64,000 nt of DNA from positions 2,273,501-2,337,500 of the forward strand of contig NZ_CP051630.1 in assembly GCF_012848855.1 (NCBI RefSeq), in the 5' to 3' direction. A program made the translations under genes and the position numbers. Under the pieces are notes generated by a model. The model did no database searches. It saw nothing but the letters and a program-made list of their open reading frames with translations, and was not told where the DNA came from. Shown here in pieces: positions 1-7,939 of this stretch. Source of the DNA: Pyruvatibacter mobilis (GTDB lineage: Bacteria > Pseudomonadota > Alphaproteobacteria > CGMCC-115125). The stretch's first letter is position 1; each line of letters begins with the position of its first letter.

Positions 1-435
1 GGCCATTTCAGGGGCGCCCACCGTATCGGCATCGCATTGGGTGAACTCACGGAAACGGCCGGGGCCGGGCTTCTCGTTGCGCCATACCTGACCGGTCTGG
101 TAGCGGCGGAAAGGCTTGGGCAGGGCGTCGTAATTCTCGGCCACCATGCGGGCCAGGGGCGCTGTCAGGTCATAGCGCAGGGAGAGCCACTGGCCGTCAT
201 CGTCCTGCAGGGAAAAGACGCCCTCATTGGGCCGGTCCGCGTCCGGCAGGAACTTGCCCAGCGCATCCGCATATTCAAAGGCGGAGGTCTCCAGCGGGTC
301 GAAGCCATAGGACTCATATACCTGCATGATGGTGGCGAGCATGGCGCGGCGGGCGGCCACATCCTCGGCGCGCAGGTCACGCAGGCCCTTGGGCAGGCGG
401 GCCTTGGGGCGGAAGGGCTTGTCTTTTTTGGCCAA
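1..435 (-). CDS. hisS: Histidyl-tRNA synthetase, N-terminal part (runs off the window)
   Basis: This is the first 145 codons of a class II aminoacyl-tRNA synthetase that charges tRNA-His in the cytoplasm. Reading the minus strand from 435, it shows [11 protein letters not shown] followed by motif 2 as [17 protein letters not shown] (about residues 117-133) and then CDADTVG. The [10 protein letters not shown] form of motif 2 is typical of the divergent alphaproteobacterial HisRS clade. The start is inferred as TTG at 435-433 because GGAG lies six bases upstream and no better ATG is in frame; this choice is uncertain. The C-terminal catalytic motif 3 and anticodon-binding domain lie beyond base 1. 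A matching tRNA-His gene lies at 7940-8016. Confidence 0.88.
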   Translation of the reverse strand, partial: MAKKDKPFRPKARLPKGLRDLRAEDVAARRAMLATIMQVYESYGFDPLETSAFEYADALGKFLPDADRPNEGVFSLQDDDGQWLSLRYDLTAPLARMVAENYDALPKPFRRYQTGQVWRNEKPGPGRFREFTQCDADTVGAPEMA

Positions 436-634
436 GAGAGGCTCCGGTTTGGCGTGCGCCCGAACTCTGGGGACCGGGCAATGGGCATTGGCTAGGGGCA
501 TGGGCGAACTGGGAAAGTGGCGCTTTACCTAGCGCAGGCAACCAATCCCCCGCAAGCAAGGGCAAAAAGCAGGGCGACATCCGCCATTCGGGGCGGTCCG
601 CAGGCGGGAAATGTTAACGGCCCGGTGAGGATGC

Positions 635-649
635 CTAACCGTGCCTTAA
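635..649. promoter_or_regulatory. Possible CtrA-like site (CTAA-N7-TTAA)
   Basis: The sequence reads CTAA, seven bases, then TTAA, a 7-of-8 match to the TTAA-N7-TTAA site of the alphaproteobacterial cell-cycle regulator CtrA. It lies about 110 bases upstream of the sensor kinase start. A one-mismatch match is expected by chance about once in the intergenic DNA of a window this size, so this is only suggestive. Confidence 0.22.
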
Positions 650-703
650 TCTTGCCGCCAATCATTTACCCCGTGTTTACCAACAATGTTCATGTTTGAT
701 TCA

Positions 704-729
704 CGGATTCGCGCAAATCGGCGAATCCG
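704..729. repeat. Inverted repeat upstream of the sensor kinase gene
   Basis: Two perfect 9-base arms (CGGATTCGC and GCGAATCCG) flank an 8-base spacer. The repeat ends 31 bases before the ATG at 761, so it lies in the probable leader or promoter. There is no T-run, so it is not an intrinsic terminator; a protein-binding dyad or an mRNA hairpin are both possible. Confidence 0.5.
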
Positions 730-760
730 CCCGTAAAAACATGAATTTGCAGGCGGCTTG

Positions 761-2305
761 ATGCGCTCTCAGCACCGATCCATCCCGGTTATCCCCAAGG
801 GCGGACTTCTCTCCGCGCGCAGCGAGGGCGCTGTGCCGGGTGACATGTCTCACCTGACGCTGGCGCCGGTGGACCTTCCCAGCCCGCGCGACACGGTCGC
901 GGTGATGAGCACCGCACCGGAGCTGGGCGCCAAGGTGGCCGAAGCCCTGGACATGCGCCGCAGCCAGAAGGTGGACCTGCTGCATGTGCAGCCGGGGGAA
1001 AGCCTGGACCAGTTGTTGGCACCGGGACTGACGGCGGTGATCGCCGAGATTGACCCGGCGGAAGGCGGGCTTGCACGGCTCAAGCGCCTGTGCGCCATCG
1101 GGCCCAATGCGCCGGTGGTGGTGCTGATGCGCGGCATGGATGACGACACCATGCTGGCGGCTATCGAGGCCGGGGCCGAGGAAGTTGTGGACATCACCCC
1201 GGCGGGCACTTTCAACGGCGCGGACCTTGCCAATGCAGTGGCCCGGGCGCTGGCGCGTCACAGCCAGGACGGCCGCCCGGCCCGATCCGGCGCGGGAGAC
1301 GCCAAGCTGGCTCCTGCCCCGCTGATGCTGGTGCAGGAAGCCCCGGAAGCCATGGTGGTGCTGGACCGGCACGGGGCGGTGGCCTTCATCAATCCGGCAG
1401 CCGAGGAATTGCTGGGTCGGGCGGCAGATACGCTGATGGGCAAGCGGTTCGATCTTGATATCGGCAAGGGCGGCGAGGTGACCATCGTGCAGCCGGGCGG
1501 GGAAACCCGCGTGGCGGAAGTGGACGTGGTGGAAACCGAACGCGGCGGGGTGCCCGCACGCATTGCCAGCTTCACCGACATCACGGTGCGGCGGAAGCTC
1601 GAAACCGCGCTGAAGACCGCGCAGGGCGGGCGCGACGCGGCCCTGAAGCGCTCCGGGCGGTTCTTCTCACGGGTGAGCCATGACCTGCGCACGCCGCTGA
1701 CCCACATCGTGGGCTTCGCCGACCTGCTGCAGAGCGACCGGATTACCGATCCACAGCGGCGGCAGGACTATGCGGCTTCCATCTCGGATGCGGGCCGGGC
1801 GATGCTGGACATGGTGGAAGACCTTCTGAGCGTGGTGGACGCGCAGGGCGCGGCCATGCCGGAGCCGTGCGACCTAGCGAAGCTGGTGCGCAACACGGCG
1901 CATTTCCTGTCGCGGGCCGATGGCGGGCCGGAAGTGGTGGTCGATGCACCGCAGGGGGCGCTGGTGGCGCGGGTGGACCTCGCCAAGCTGCAAAGAGCGC
2001 TGTATCGGCTGGTGGCGGGCATTGCGCGCGACGCGGATGCGGGCAGCATTCTCCGCCTGTCGCTGCGGCAGGCAGGCAAGCAGGCGCGGCTGACGGTGCG
2101 TATCGACAGCCTGGACGGCCGCCCGGTGGCCCTGCCGGCAAGTCTCGAGGATTCAGATCCGCTGGTGACGCCGGCAGATGCCCGGACCGGGTTTGCGGCA
2201 GAACTGCTGCGCGAGGCGCTGGACGCCCATGGCGGCGCCCTGCAGCTGGCGCGCGACGGCGGCAGCGTGGTCGCCGCCGTGATGACACTGCCCCTGAAGG
2301 ACTGA
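761..2305 (+). CDS. PAS-containing sensor histidine kinase with degenerate ATPase and receiver-like domains
   Basis: A 514-residue cytoplasmic protein without membrane segments. Residues about 43-165 resemble a receiver fold, but the phosphoacceptor position in AVIAEIDPAEGG appears to be Glu96 and the usual late lysine is missing. Residues about 186-275 form a PAS domain. A dimerisation/phosphoacceptor helix follows with SHDLRTPLTH, His307. The C-terminal region aligns with a HATPase fold in length, but the N-box asparagines are absent (LVAGIARDAD) and no DxGxG box is seen (DSLDGRPVAL). It may therefore act as a phosphotransfer or scaffolding pseudokinase rather than an autokinase. The start at ATG 761 follows a weak purine stretch. 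It converges on the CheZ-like gene, 35 bases away. Confidence 0.8.
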   Translation: MRSQHRSIPVIPKGGLLSARSEGAVPGDMSHLTLAPVDLPSPRDTVAVMSTAPELGAKVAEALDMRRSQKVDLLHVQPGESLDQLLAPGLTAVIAEIDPAEGGLARLKRLCAIGPNAPVVVLMRGMDDDTMLAAIEAGAEEVVDITPAGTFNGADLANAVARALARHSQDGRPARSGAGDAKLAPAPLMLVQEAPEAMVVLDRHGAVAFINPAAEELLGRAADTLMGKRFDLDIGKGGEVTIVQPGGETRVAEVDVVETERGGVPARIASFTDITVRRKLETALKTAQGGRDAALKRSGRFFSRVSHDLRTPLTHIVGFADLLQSDRITDPQRRQDYAASISDAGRAMLDMVEDLLSVVDAQGAAMPEPCDLAKLVRNTAHFLSRADGGPEVVVDAPQGALVARVDLAKLQRALYRLVAGIARDADAGSILRLSLRQAGKQARLTVRIDSLDGRPVALPASLEDSDPLVTPADARTGFAAELLREALDAHGGALQLARDGGSVVAAVMTLPLKD

Positions 2306-2340
2306 CAGGAAAACAGTCGCCCGCGACTGTGGCGAACAGC

Positions 2341-3126
2341 CTAGGCGAACAGGGCGTCGATATCGTCCTGGGTGGCGTGGCCGTGGTGGTCTTCGAGAGC
2401 GGGACCGTTGAGGAGCGCAGCTTCGTCTTCCTCGTGCGCCTCTTGTTCCGCTGCTTCGGGCGCGAAGGACACAAGGTCCTGCGGACCACCCCAGATTTCC
2501 ATCATACGGCTGACGCGTTCATCGATGTATTGCAGCGCCGCCACCACCTTGGTGATGCGCTGGCCGGTGATGTCCTGGAAGTTACAGGCCTCAAAGATGT
2601 TCACCACCTGCTCGGCGATCTCTTCCGCCTGGTTGCGGCTCATGTCGTCGGGAGCTGATGCGCCCAGATGGGCGGCGGCGGAATCGATACGCTCGGATGC
2701 GGTGAGGATGGTGTCGGTCGCGGCCTCGGTCGCTTTCACCACTGCATCCAGCTCGTTGCCGGCTTCCTGGAAGCGGGCGGCAGCGGGGCCGTCATAATGA
2801 AGGGCGGACAGCTCCTGCTTGGTGCGCTCGATGGCACCGGAGAGATCGGCCAGCTCCGACTGCAGACGGGTAGCCTCCTCCACGCGGTCGCGCAGGATGG
2901 TCAATTCTTCGATGGTGATGTCGGGGCTCACGGCGGCAAGCGGCGACGACGGGGCCTGAGCGGACGGGGCTGGCGCGCCGGAGGCATCCGCGACGGGTGC
3001 CGGCGCTTCGGCATCCACCGGCGCTGCTTCAACTGCCGCCACAGGCGTTTCCGCTGCCGCCCTCACAGGCGCAGGCGCGGACAGACCCATCATTTTCTCG
3101 ATGCGAAAGAGCTTCACCTCAGCCAC
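2341..3126 (-). CDS. cheZ: CheZ-family phosphatase-like protein
   Basis: A 261-residue cytoplasmic protein. The first 70 residues are Ala/Pro-rich linker, residues about 70-160 are long helices, and residues 183-189 read FQDITGQ, the CheZ active-site motif with Asp185 and Gln189 present. The last ten residues, TQDDIDALFA, match the CheY-binding tail of CheZ and also resemble the N-terminal CheY-binding peptide of FliM. The family speeds dephosphorylation of CheY-P. The start chosen is GTG at 3126, preceded by GGGGGAG; upstream in-frame codons lack a ribosome site. No other chemotaxis gene is nearby, and the facing gene encodes a pseudokinase-like sensor. Confidence 0.83.
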   Translation of the reverse strand: MAEVKLFRIEKMMGLSAPAPVRAAAETPVAAVEAAPVDAEAPAPVADASGAPAPSAQAPSSPLAAVSPDITIEELTILRDRVEEATRLQSELADLSGAIERTKQELSALHYDGPAAARFQEAGNELDAVVKATEAATDTILTASERIDSAAAHLGASAPDDMSRNQAEEIAEQVVNIFEACNFQDITGQRITKVVAALQYIDERVSRMMEIWGGPQDLVSFAPEAAEQEAHEEDEAALLNGPALEDHHGHATQDDIDALFA

Positions 3127-3179
3127 CAGCGGTTCTCCCCCTCGGCCCAAAAAGTGAGCAAAGCCTAGCCGCGCTCCTG

Positions 3180-3194
3180 TTAAAAATGCCTTTA
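3180..3194. promoter_or_regulatory. Possible CtrA-like site (TTAA-N7-TTTA)
   Basis: A 7-of-8 match to TTAA-N7-TTAA in the 59-base divergent gap between cheZ and the TDT transporter gene. CtrA control of motility genes is common in alphaproteobacteria, but a one-mismatch match is weak evidence, and it overlaps the proposed ATG of the transporter. Confidence 0.2.
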
Positions 3195-4301
3195 ATGCCA
3201 GACAAGTTGTCACAACAGCGCGGGGACCCCGCCCCATCGCCCACCCCTTCAAGGGCCACACAGGTGAGATGGTCATGGCCCGGTTTTTCGCAGCTTCCTG
3301 CGCCCTTGCTGGGGGCGGCGCTGGGTCTGACAGGGCTTGCGGCGGCCTGGCAGCTGGCGATGGAAACGGGCCTTGGGGGACCGCCTGACGGCGGCGGCGG
3401 CGTTGTCGTGGATGCCTTGTGCTGGCTGGCCGTAGCCGTGACAGCTCTCATCTGGGCGGGATACGGGCTCAAGATGCTGCGGCACCGGGTGCTGTTTCTG
3501 GCGGATCTGCGTGACGCGGGCACGGCGCCCTATCTCGGCACCGTACCGATGACGCTGATGCTGTTGCCTCTTGCCGCGCCGGTCGCGGGCGCTGGCCTGC
3601 CAGTGTGGCCTGCGGTGTGGCTGGCCGGGGCCGTGCTCCACCCGGTGGTGGCCGTGGTCATGGGACACTGGCTTGTTCAGCGGATGCCGCGGGCTGTCCC
3701 GCTGACGCCTGCCTGGTTCGTGCCCATTGCCGGGATGTTTGCCGCCCCGGCCGCCGGTGTGCCGCTGGGCTACCCCACTCTTTCGGCCATGCTGCTGGCC
3801 GTGGGGACGGGTGCGTGGCTGCTGCTGTTGCTGCCTGTCGCCCGGTCGCTTGGACGTTTCAGCCGTCAAGACGGGTCTTCGGGATTTCGACCCGGCACCC
3901 TGCCGGTAACGCTGGTGCCGTCGCTCTTCGTGCTGGCGGCCCCGCCGGCGCTGGTGGCGCGGGGACTTTTGGCCTTCGGGGTATGGGTGGAGATGCAGGC
4001 CGTACTGACGGTGCTGGCCTGTCTCACGGCACTGGCCGTGCTTGGCTACGTGCTGTGGCGCAGGCAGGACATCGCTGCGGACATGCGCCGCTTCGGTTTC
4101 AGCCCGCGCTGGTGGGCGATGAGCTTTCCGCTGGCGGCCAGCGCATCCGCTGCCGTGACGCTGCACAGCATGGGCAGGACGGCGTGGACCGCGCTTGGCG
4201 CGCTGGCGATGCTGGCTCTTGCCAGCACCGCCATTGCCGTTTTGGGCGTTGCTACGGCTGCGTGGCTTATTCGGCCGCCGCGCGGGCGCCAGCGGCCATA
4301 G
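3186..4301 (+). CDS. TDT/SLAC1-type transporter (TehA-like membrane protein)
   Basis: A 371-residue, very hydrophobic inner-membrane protein with about ten predicted membrane helices, such as ALCWLAVAVTALIWAGYGLK and MLLAVGTGAWLLLLLPVA. Length and spacing suit the tellurite-resistance/dicarboxylate transporter family, whose members include TehA, Mae1 and SLAC1 anion channels. Substrate cannot be told from sequence. Two starts are possible, ATG 3186 or ATG 3195; neither has a strong ribosome site. The 3' end overlaps the convergent NMO-like gene by 35 bases, so the two transcripts are antisense to each other there. Alternative reading: a generic exporter of the same fold. Confidence 0.7.
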   Translation: MPLMPDKLSQQRGDPAPSPTPSRATQVRWSWPGFSQLPAPLLGAALGLTGLAAAWQLAMETGLGGPPDGGGGVVVDALCWLAVAVTALIWAGYGLKMLRHRVLFLADLRDAGTAPYLGTVPMTLMLLPLAAPVAGAGLPVWPAVWLAGAVLHPVVAVVMGHWLVQRMPRAVPLTPAWFVPIAGMFAAPAAGVPLGYPTLSAMLLAVGTGAWLLLLLPVARSLGRFSRQDGSSGFRPGTLPVTLVPSLFVLAAPPALVARGLLAFGVWVEMQAVLTVLACLTALAVLGYVLWRRQDIAADMRRFGFSPRWWAMSFPLAASASAAVTLHSMGRTAWTALGALAMLALASTAIAVLGVATAAWLIRPPRGRQRP

Positions 4302-5226
4302 AGCCGAACCGCTCGGCCACCTGGAAGAACTGGCTCACCGTTTCGTCGATGATCTGCTTTGCGGGCTTGATCTCGTGGATGAGGCCCGCCGACTGGCCCG
4401 CGAGCCCCACGCTGGCTTCCATGTCGCCCCCGAAATAGAGGTCCTGAATGCGCGCGAAGGTGTCGGACGGCATCAGGCCGTCCTCGTGGATGGAGGCGGT
4501 GCGCCCGGTCTTGAGGGCGCGGATGCAGGGGCTCGACTTCTTGTTCAGCACATAGGTGCCGTCGGTCGGCGCATTGATGATGGCGTTCTTGTAGTTGGCG
4601 TGGACGGGGCTTTCTGCCGCGCTCACAAAGCGGGTGCCCATCTGCACAGCTTCGGCACCCACCGCGAAAGCCGCGGCCATGCCGTACCCGTCACAGATGC
4701 CGCCCGCGGCAACGAGGGGAATGTCAGACTGCTGACGAATGGCCTGGAGCAGCACGAGGGTCGAGACTTCCTCGGGGTTCTTGAAGCCGCCGCCCTCGGC
4801 GCCCTCGACAACCAGGCCGTCAACACCGGCCTCGATGCATTTGAGCGCCGACTCGAAAGTGGGCACCGCGTGGTAGACGGTGATGCCCGCCTCCTTGAGG
4901 GGACCGATGAACTTCTTGGGACTGCCGGCGGACGTGGTCACGAATTTGACGCCCGACTCGCAGATATAGCGAAGCATGGCGTCGTCCTTGAGGAACAGGA
5001 TCGGCAGGTTGACGCCGAAGGCCCCGTCAGTCAGCGAGGCCATTTTCCCGATCTCGGCCTTGCAATTATCGGTCTCGCCCGACGATGTCTCGATGATGCC
5101 GATACCGCCCGCATTTGCGACGGCGGATGCAAGCTGGGAGCGGGCGATCCAGCCCATGGGAGCCTGGATGATCGGGTATTTCGCGCCGGTATGTGCAAGC
5201 ACCCGGTTGCCTTCGAATGCGGCCAT
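4267..5226 (-). CDS. Nitronate monooxygenase-like FMN protein
   Basis: A 319-residue TIM-barrel flavoprotein of the 2-nitropropane dioxygenase/FabK superfamily. It opens with PIIQAPMGWIA and carries FVTTSAGSP, VVEGAEGGG and VAAGGICDGYG, typical FMN-phosphate-binding turns, followed by GAEAVQMGTRFV. The position where class I enzymes have AGGH reads GGGF (Phe148), so the conserved active-site histidine seems to be missing; true nitronate oxidation is doubtful and an enoyl reductase-like or other role is possible. ATG 5226 is chosen because GAGG sits seven bases upstream; a GTG codon immediately precedes it. Confidence 0.8.
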   Translation of the reverse strand: MAAFEGNRVLAHTGAKYPIIQAPMGWIARSQLASAVANAGGIGIIETSSGETDNCKAEIGKMASLTDGAFGVNLPILFLKDDAMLRYICESGVKFVTTSAGSPKKFIGPLKEAGITVYHAVPTFESALKCIEAGVDGLVVEGAEGGGFKNPEEVSTLVLLQAIRQQSDIPLVAAGGICDGYGMAAAFAVGAEAVQMGTRFVSAAESPVHANYKNAIINAPTDGTYVLNKKSSPCIRALKTGRTASIHEDGLMPSDTFARIQDLYFGGDMEASVGLAGQSAGLIHEIKPAKQIIDETVSQFFQVAERFGSMAAGARAAAE

Positions 5227-5344
5227 CACAATTCCTCACCTTCAAAATGGTATATTTGCGCGTATCTAAGGCGCGAAGCCGCGCCATTTTCAACTGCTTT
5301 GCCGCCACCCAACCATTGCGCCCTTCCTGCCGGAGCCTTTTTCC

Positions 5345-6187
5345 GTGACCACACCTCCTTCCAAGCCGGCCCGCGGGCAAGGCACCGACAACGCCCTGGC
5401 TTGCTTCGACGATATTGCCGCCGCCCTGAAGGGGCGCAGCCCGGCGCTGTTTCTGGATTATGACGGCACGCTGGTGCCGCTGGCGCGCCGCCCGGAACTG
5501 GCCGTGGCGACGCCCCGCCTGCGGGACACGGTGGCGCGGCTGTCGACCCTGATGCCGGTGGCCGTGGTGAGCGGGCGCGGACGGGAGGACGTGTCGCAGA
5601 TGCTGGGGGTGGATGGCATTGCCTATGCAGGCAGCCATGGCTTCGACATCCGCGATGCCTCAGGCGCGGATCTGTCCGGCGATATCGGGGCGCCCTACCG
5701 CCCGGCGCTTGAGGCAGCGGCCTCGGCGCTGGCGGACAGGCTGGCGCCCATCGCGGGGGCGTTCCTTGAGGACAAGACCTATTCCATCGCCATCCACTAC
5801 CGGGAAGCCGCCCCGGATACCCATGATGTCATCCGCGCGGCGGTGGACGAGGAAGTGGCGCGCCGGGACACGCTGAAGCGGACCGGCGGGAAGATGATCC
5901 ACGAGCTGCGGCCCGATCTTGACTGGGACAAGGGCACGGCGGTGCTGCGGGTCATGGAAACCCTGGGTCTCACGCCGCCGGACGCTGTGCCCGTCTATAT
6001 CGGCGATGATGAAACCGACGAAGATGCCTTCCGCGCCATCCGTGACAGCGGGATCGGCATAAAGGTGGCGGATGCGGGGGATGATGCGGCGACGCTGGCG
6101 CGCTACCGGCTGGGCACACCGGCCGAGGTCACAACCTTCCTCGGCCGGCTTGCGGATTATCTCGAGATGGGCGGGGCTAGCGCCTAG
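5345..6187 (+). CDS. otsB: Trehalose-6-phosphate phosphatase
   Basis: A 280-residue HAD-superfamily (Cof/IIB type) phosphatase that would release trehalose from trehalose-6-phosphate. Motif I is DYDGT (residues 38-42, nucleophile Asp38 and acid Asp40), motif II is the VVSGR segment near residue 78, and motif IV is GDDETDED near residue 220, which binds Mg. Length matches OtsB. It starts at GTG 5345, with GGAG ten bases upstream. OtsA, the synthase partner, is not in this window. Its stop overlaps the stop of the convergent cupin gene by four bases. Confidence 0.9.
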   Translation: MTTPPSKPARGQGTDNALACFDDIAAALKGRSPALFLDYDGTLVPLARRPELAVATPRLRDTVARLSTLMPVAVVSGRGREDVSQMLGVDGIAYAGSHGFDIRDASGADLSGDIGAPYRPALEAAASALADRLAPIAGAFLEDKTYSIAIHYREAAPDTHDVIRAAVDEEVARRDTLKRTGGKMIHELRPDLDWDKGTAVLRVMETLGLTPPDAVPVYIGDDETDEDAFRAIRDSGIGIKVADAGDDAATLARYRLGTPAEVTTFLGRLADYLEMGGASA

Positions 6188-6708
6188 AGGCCTTCGCCGA
6201 TGACGATCAGCTTGTCGTAGCCGAGGCCCTGGGCGTCGCACATGCTGCGATAGACATTGAGGATGGTGGCGGCATCGAGGATGCCGGTGACCTGGCCGGT
6301 CTCATCGGTGTTGACGTTGGGACCATAGATCGCGAACCAGACATCGGTCTCTTCCTCATTGGTGTCGGGCACCATGAGGGTGTGGACGGAGCCTGCGGGC
6401 TCGAACAGGTAAGAGCCCGCAGTGTTCACCACGTCCGGATATTCCTTGTAGTACCACTTGCCGGTGAAGGTGACAGCGAAGACGGGGCCGGTGTGATAAT
6501 GCGTGGCCACCTGGTAGCCCGGCGCGAACTTGGTGCGCAGCACCCACAGCCCCTGGGAGAGATCCACCTGCAACAGCTGGATGCGGGTGCCGTCGCCCAG
6601 ATCGACGAAGGGCAGATCGTCCTCGCCTACATGCAGGGCCTCGCCGGAGGCGGGCGGGACGACGGGATTGGCCATTTCGGTGATGGCGTCGGGGTTCTTG
6701 GTATCCAT
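6184..6708 (-). CDS. Cupin-domain protein (2,4'-dihydroxyacetophenone dioxygenase-like)
   Basis: A 174-residue single-cupin protein. ATHYHTGPVFAVTFTGKW near the middle supplies the His pair of cupin motif 1, and a later SVHTL gives the His of motif 2, so a metal site is likely. The arrangement recalls 2,4'-dihydroxyacetophenone dioxygenase and ChrR-type cupins. No signal peptide is seen. A strong ribosome site, AGGAAGGA, lies before ATG 6708. The true substrate is unknown; the name is by family only. Confidence 0.72.
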   Translation of the reverse strand: MDTKNPDAITEMANPVVPPASGEALHVGEDDLPFVDLGDGTRIQLLQVDLSQGLWVLRTKFAPGYQVATHYHTGPVFAVTFTGKWYYKEYPDVVNTAGSYLFEPAGSVHTLMVPDTNEEETDVWFAIYGPNVNTDETGQVTGILDAATILNVYRSMCDAQGLGYDKLIVIGEGL

Positions 6709-6831
6709 GGGGGTGATCCTTCCTGCGGTCTTGTTCAGCGTGTCGCGTTGGGCGCAATCCTATCGCAGGCAGGTGGGGTGCGGGCCAGCCCCGTTTTGAC
6801 TTTTTCGGCACAAAGGCACATCTCATCTGCC

Positions 6832-7194
6832 ATGGCTGAACGGCGTCTCGATCCCCTGCCCGTCCTGCGCGACACCGCGCCGGCTGCCGACATGACGGCG
6901 GCGGAGGAGGATGTGTGCGCCCTATGCGGGCGGCCCGGCGGTGGACGGATGGAGAAACACCATCTGGTGCCGCGGCTCAAGGGCGGCAAGGAAACCGTCC
7001 CGCTGCATCCGATCTGCCACCGCAAGCTCCATTCCCTGTTCACTGAAAGCGAGCTGGCGACGGCCTACAACACCATCGAGGCGCTACAGGCCCACCCGGA
7101 TGTCGCTGCCTTCATCAGCTGGGTACGGAAGCGCCCGGCGGGCTTTCACAAGCGCACGCGGACAGCCCAGCGTAACGGCCGGGGCCGGACATGA
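6832..7194 (+). CDS. Small HNH-type nuclease-fold protein
   Basis: A 120-residue protein with CALCGRPGG, HHLVPRLKGG and CHRKLHSLF: a zinc-ribbon-like Cys pair, the HH of the betabetaalpha-metal motif, and a closing CHRKLH. It resembles short HNH proteins that stand alone in many alphaproteobacteria; DNA-cleaving activity is not shown. The C-terminus is basic (KRTRTAQRNGRGR). Its stop overlaps the start of the next gene in an ATGA, so both are translated together. Confidence 0.72.
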   Translation: MAERRLDPLPVLRDTAPAADMTAAEEDVCALCGRPGGGRMEKHHLVPRLKGGKETVPLHPICHRKLHSLFTESELATAYNTIEALQAHPDVAAFISWVRKRPAGFHKRTRTAQRNGRGRT

Positions 7195-7928
7195 CGGGCG
7201 AGGCGCTTTCCTTTTCCAGCAAGGACGCCGCCCGGACCCATGTGTGGGACCGGCTGAAGGAAGAGAAGCTGGCGGCTTTCCCCTTCCCGCCCCATGGACG
7301 CATCCCCAATTTCAAGGGCTCGGCGGAGGCAGCGCGGCGGCTGTTTACGCACCCTGTCTTCGCGCAGGCGCGCGCGCTGAAGATCAACCCGGATTCGGCG
7401 CAGGCGGCGGTGCGGGCCGAGGCGCTGCGCCGGGGCATTGATGTCTATGTGCCAACGCCGAAGCTGGCGGGCGGGTTCTGGCATATCGAGGCTGTGAATG
7501 TGCCGCAGGACGCCGTGCGGGAAGCGGCGGCCATGTCCACCATGGCGCGCTGGGCCAGGGAAGTGCCGCTGTCAGCCCTGCCGCAGATGGACGCGATCGT
7601 CTCCGGCTCGGTGGCTGTGACGCCCACGGGCAAGAGATGCGGCAAGGGGGCGGGCTATGCCGACCGGGAATATGCCATTCTGCTGGAGCTTGGCCACCAG
7701 CCTGTGCCGGTGGCCACCACGGTGCATGATGTGCAGCTGGTTGATGATTTTCCGCAGACGGGGACGGACGAGCCCCTGAGCCTGATCGTGACGCCGACCC
7801 GCAGCATCGGCGTGGAGACGCCGCCGGAACCGCCGCGCGGCATTGACTGGGCATCGCTGACGGACGCTGATTACGCGGACATGCCGGTGCTGGCGGAACT
7901 GCGGGACATGCTTGGAAAAAAGCTGTGA
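7191..7928 (+). CDS. 5-formyltetrahydrofolate cyclo-ligase-like protein (MTHFSD type)
   Basis: A 245-residue protein of the MTHFS fold. GKRCGKGAGYADREYA (about residues 147-162) corresponds to the nucleotide/folate loop GxGxGxxDR of 5-formyl-THF cyclo-ligase, and IVSGSVAVT precedes it. The gene is longer than bacterial YgfA (about 180-200 residues) and closer to the MTHFS-domain protein MTHFSD, so ATP-dependent folate salvage is plausible but not certain. It begins at the ATG of a 4-base overlap with the HNH gene. Confidence 0.78.
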   Translation: MTGEALSFSSKDAARTHVWDRLKEEKLAAFPFPPHGRIPNFKGSAEAARRLFTHPVFAQARALKINPDSAQAAVRAEALRRGIDVYVPTPKLAGGFWHIEAVNVPQDAVREAAAMSTMARWAREVPLSALPQMDAIVSGSVAVTPTGKRCGKGAGYADREYAILLELGHQPVPVATTVHDVQLVDDFPQTGTDEPLSLIVTPTRSIGVETPPEPPRGIDWASLTDADYADMPVLAELRDMLGKKL

Positions 7929-7939
7929 GGTGGAAGTGA

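Larger units (their letters stand above)
436..760. other. Divergent intergenic region between hisS and a sensor kinase
   Basis: These 325 bases hold no convincing gene. They are less GC-rich than the surroundings toward the right side and must carry the promoters for hisS (leftward) and the kinase gene (rightward). A CtrA-like half-site pair (635-649) and a perfect inverted repeat (704-729) are listed separately. I see no clear sigma-70 hexamer pair. Confidence 0.6.

Noticed and set aside
701-1372. Long reading frames antisense to the sensor kinase, pyruvate carboxylase, PEP synthase and others.
   Set aside because: Typical GC-rich shadow frames: Arg/His/Pro/Ser-rich products, no ribosome sites and no recognisable domains.
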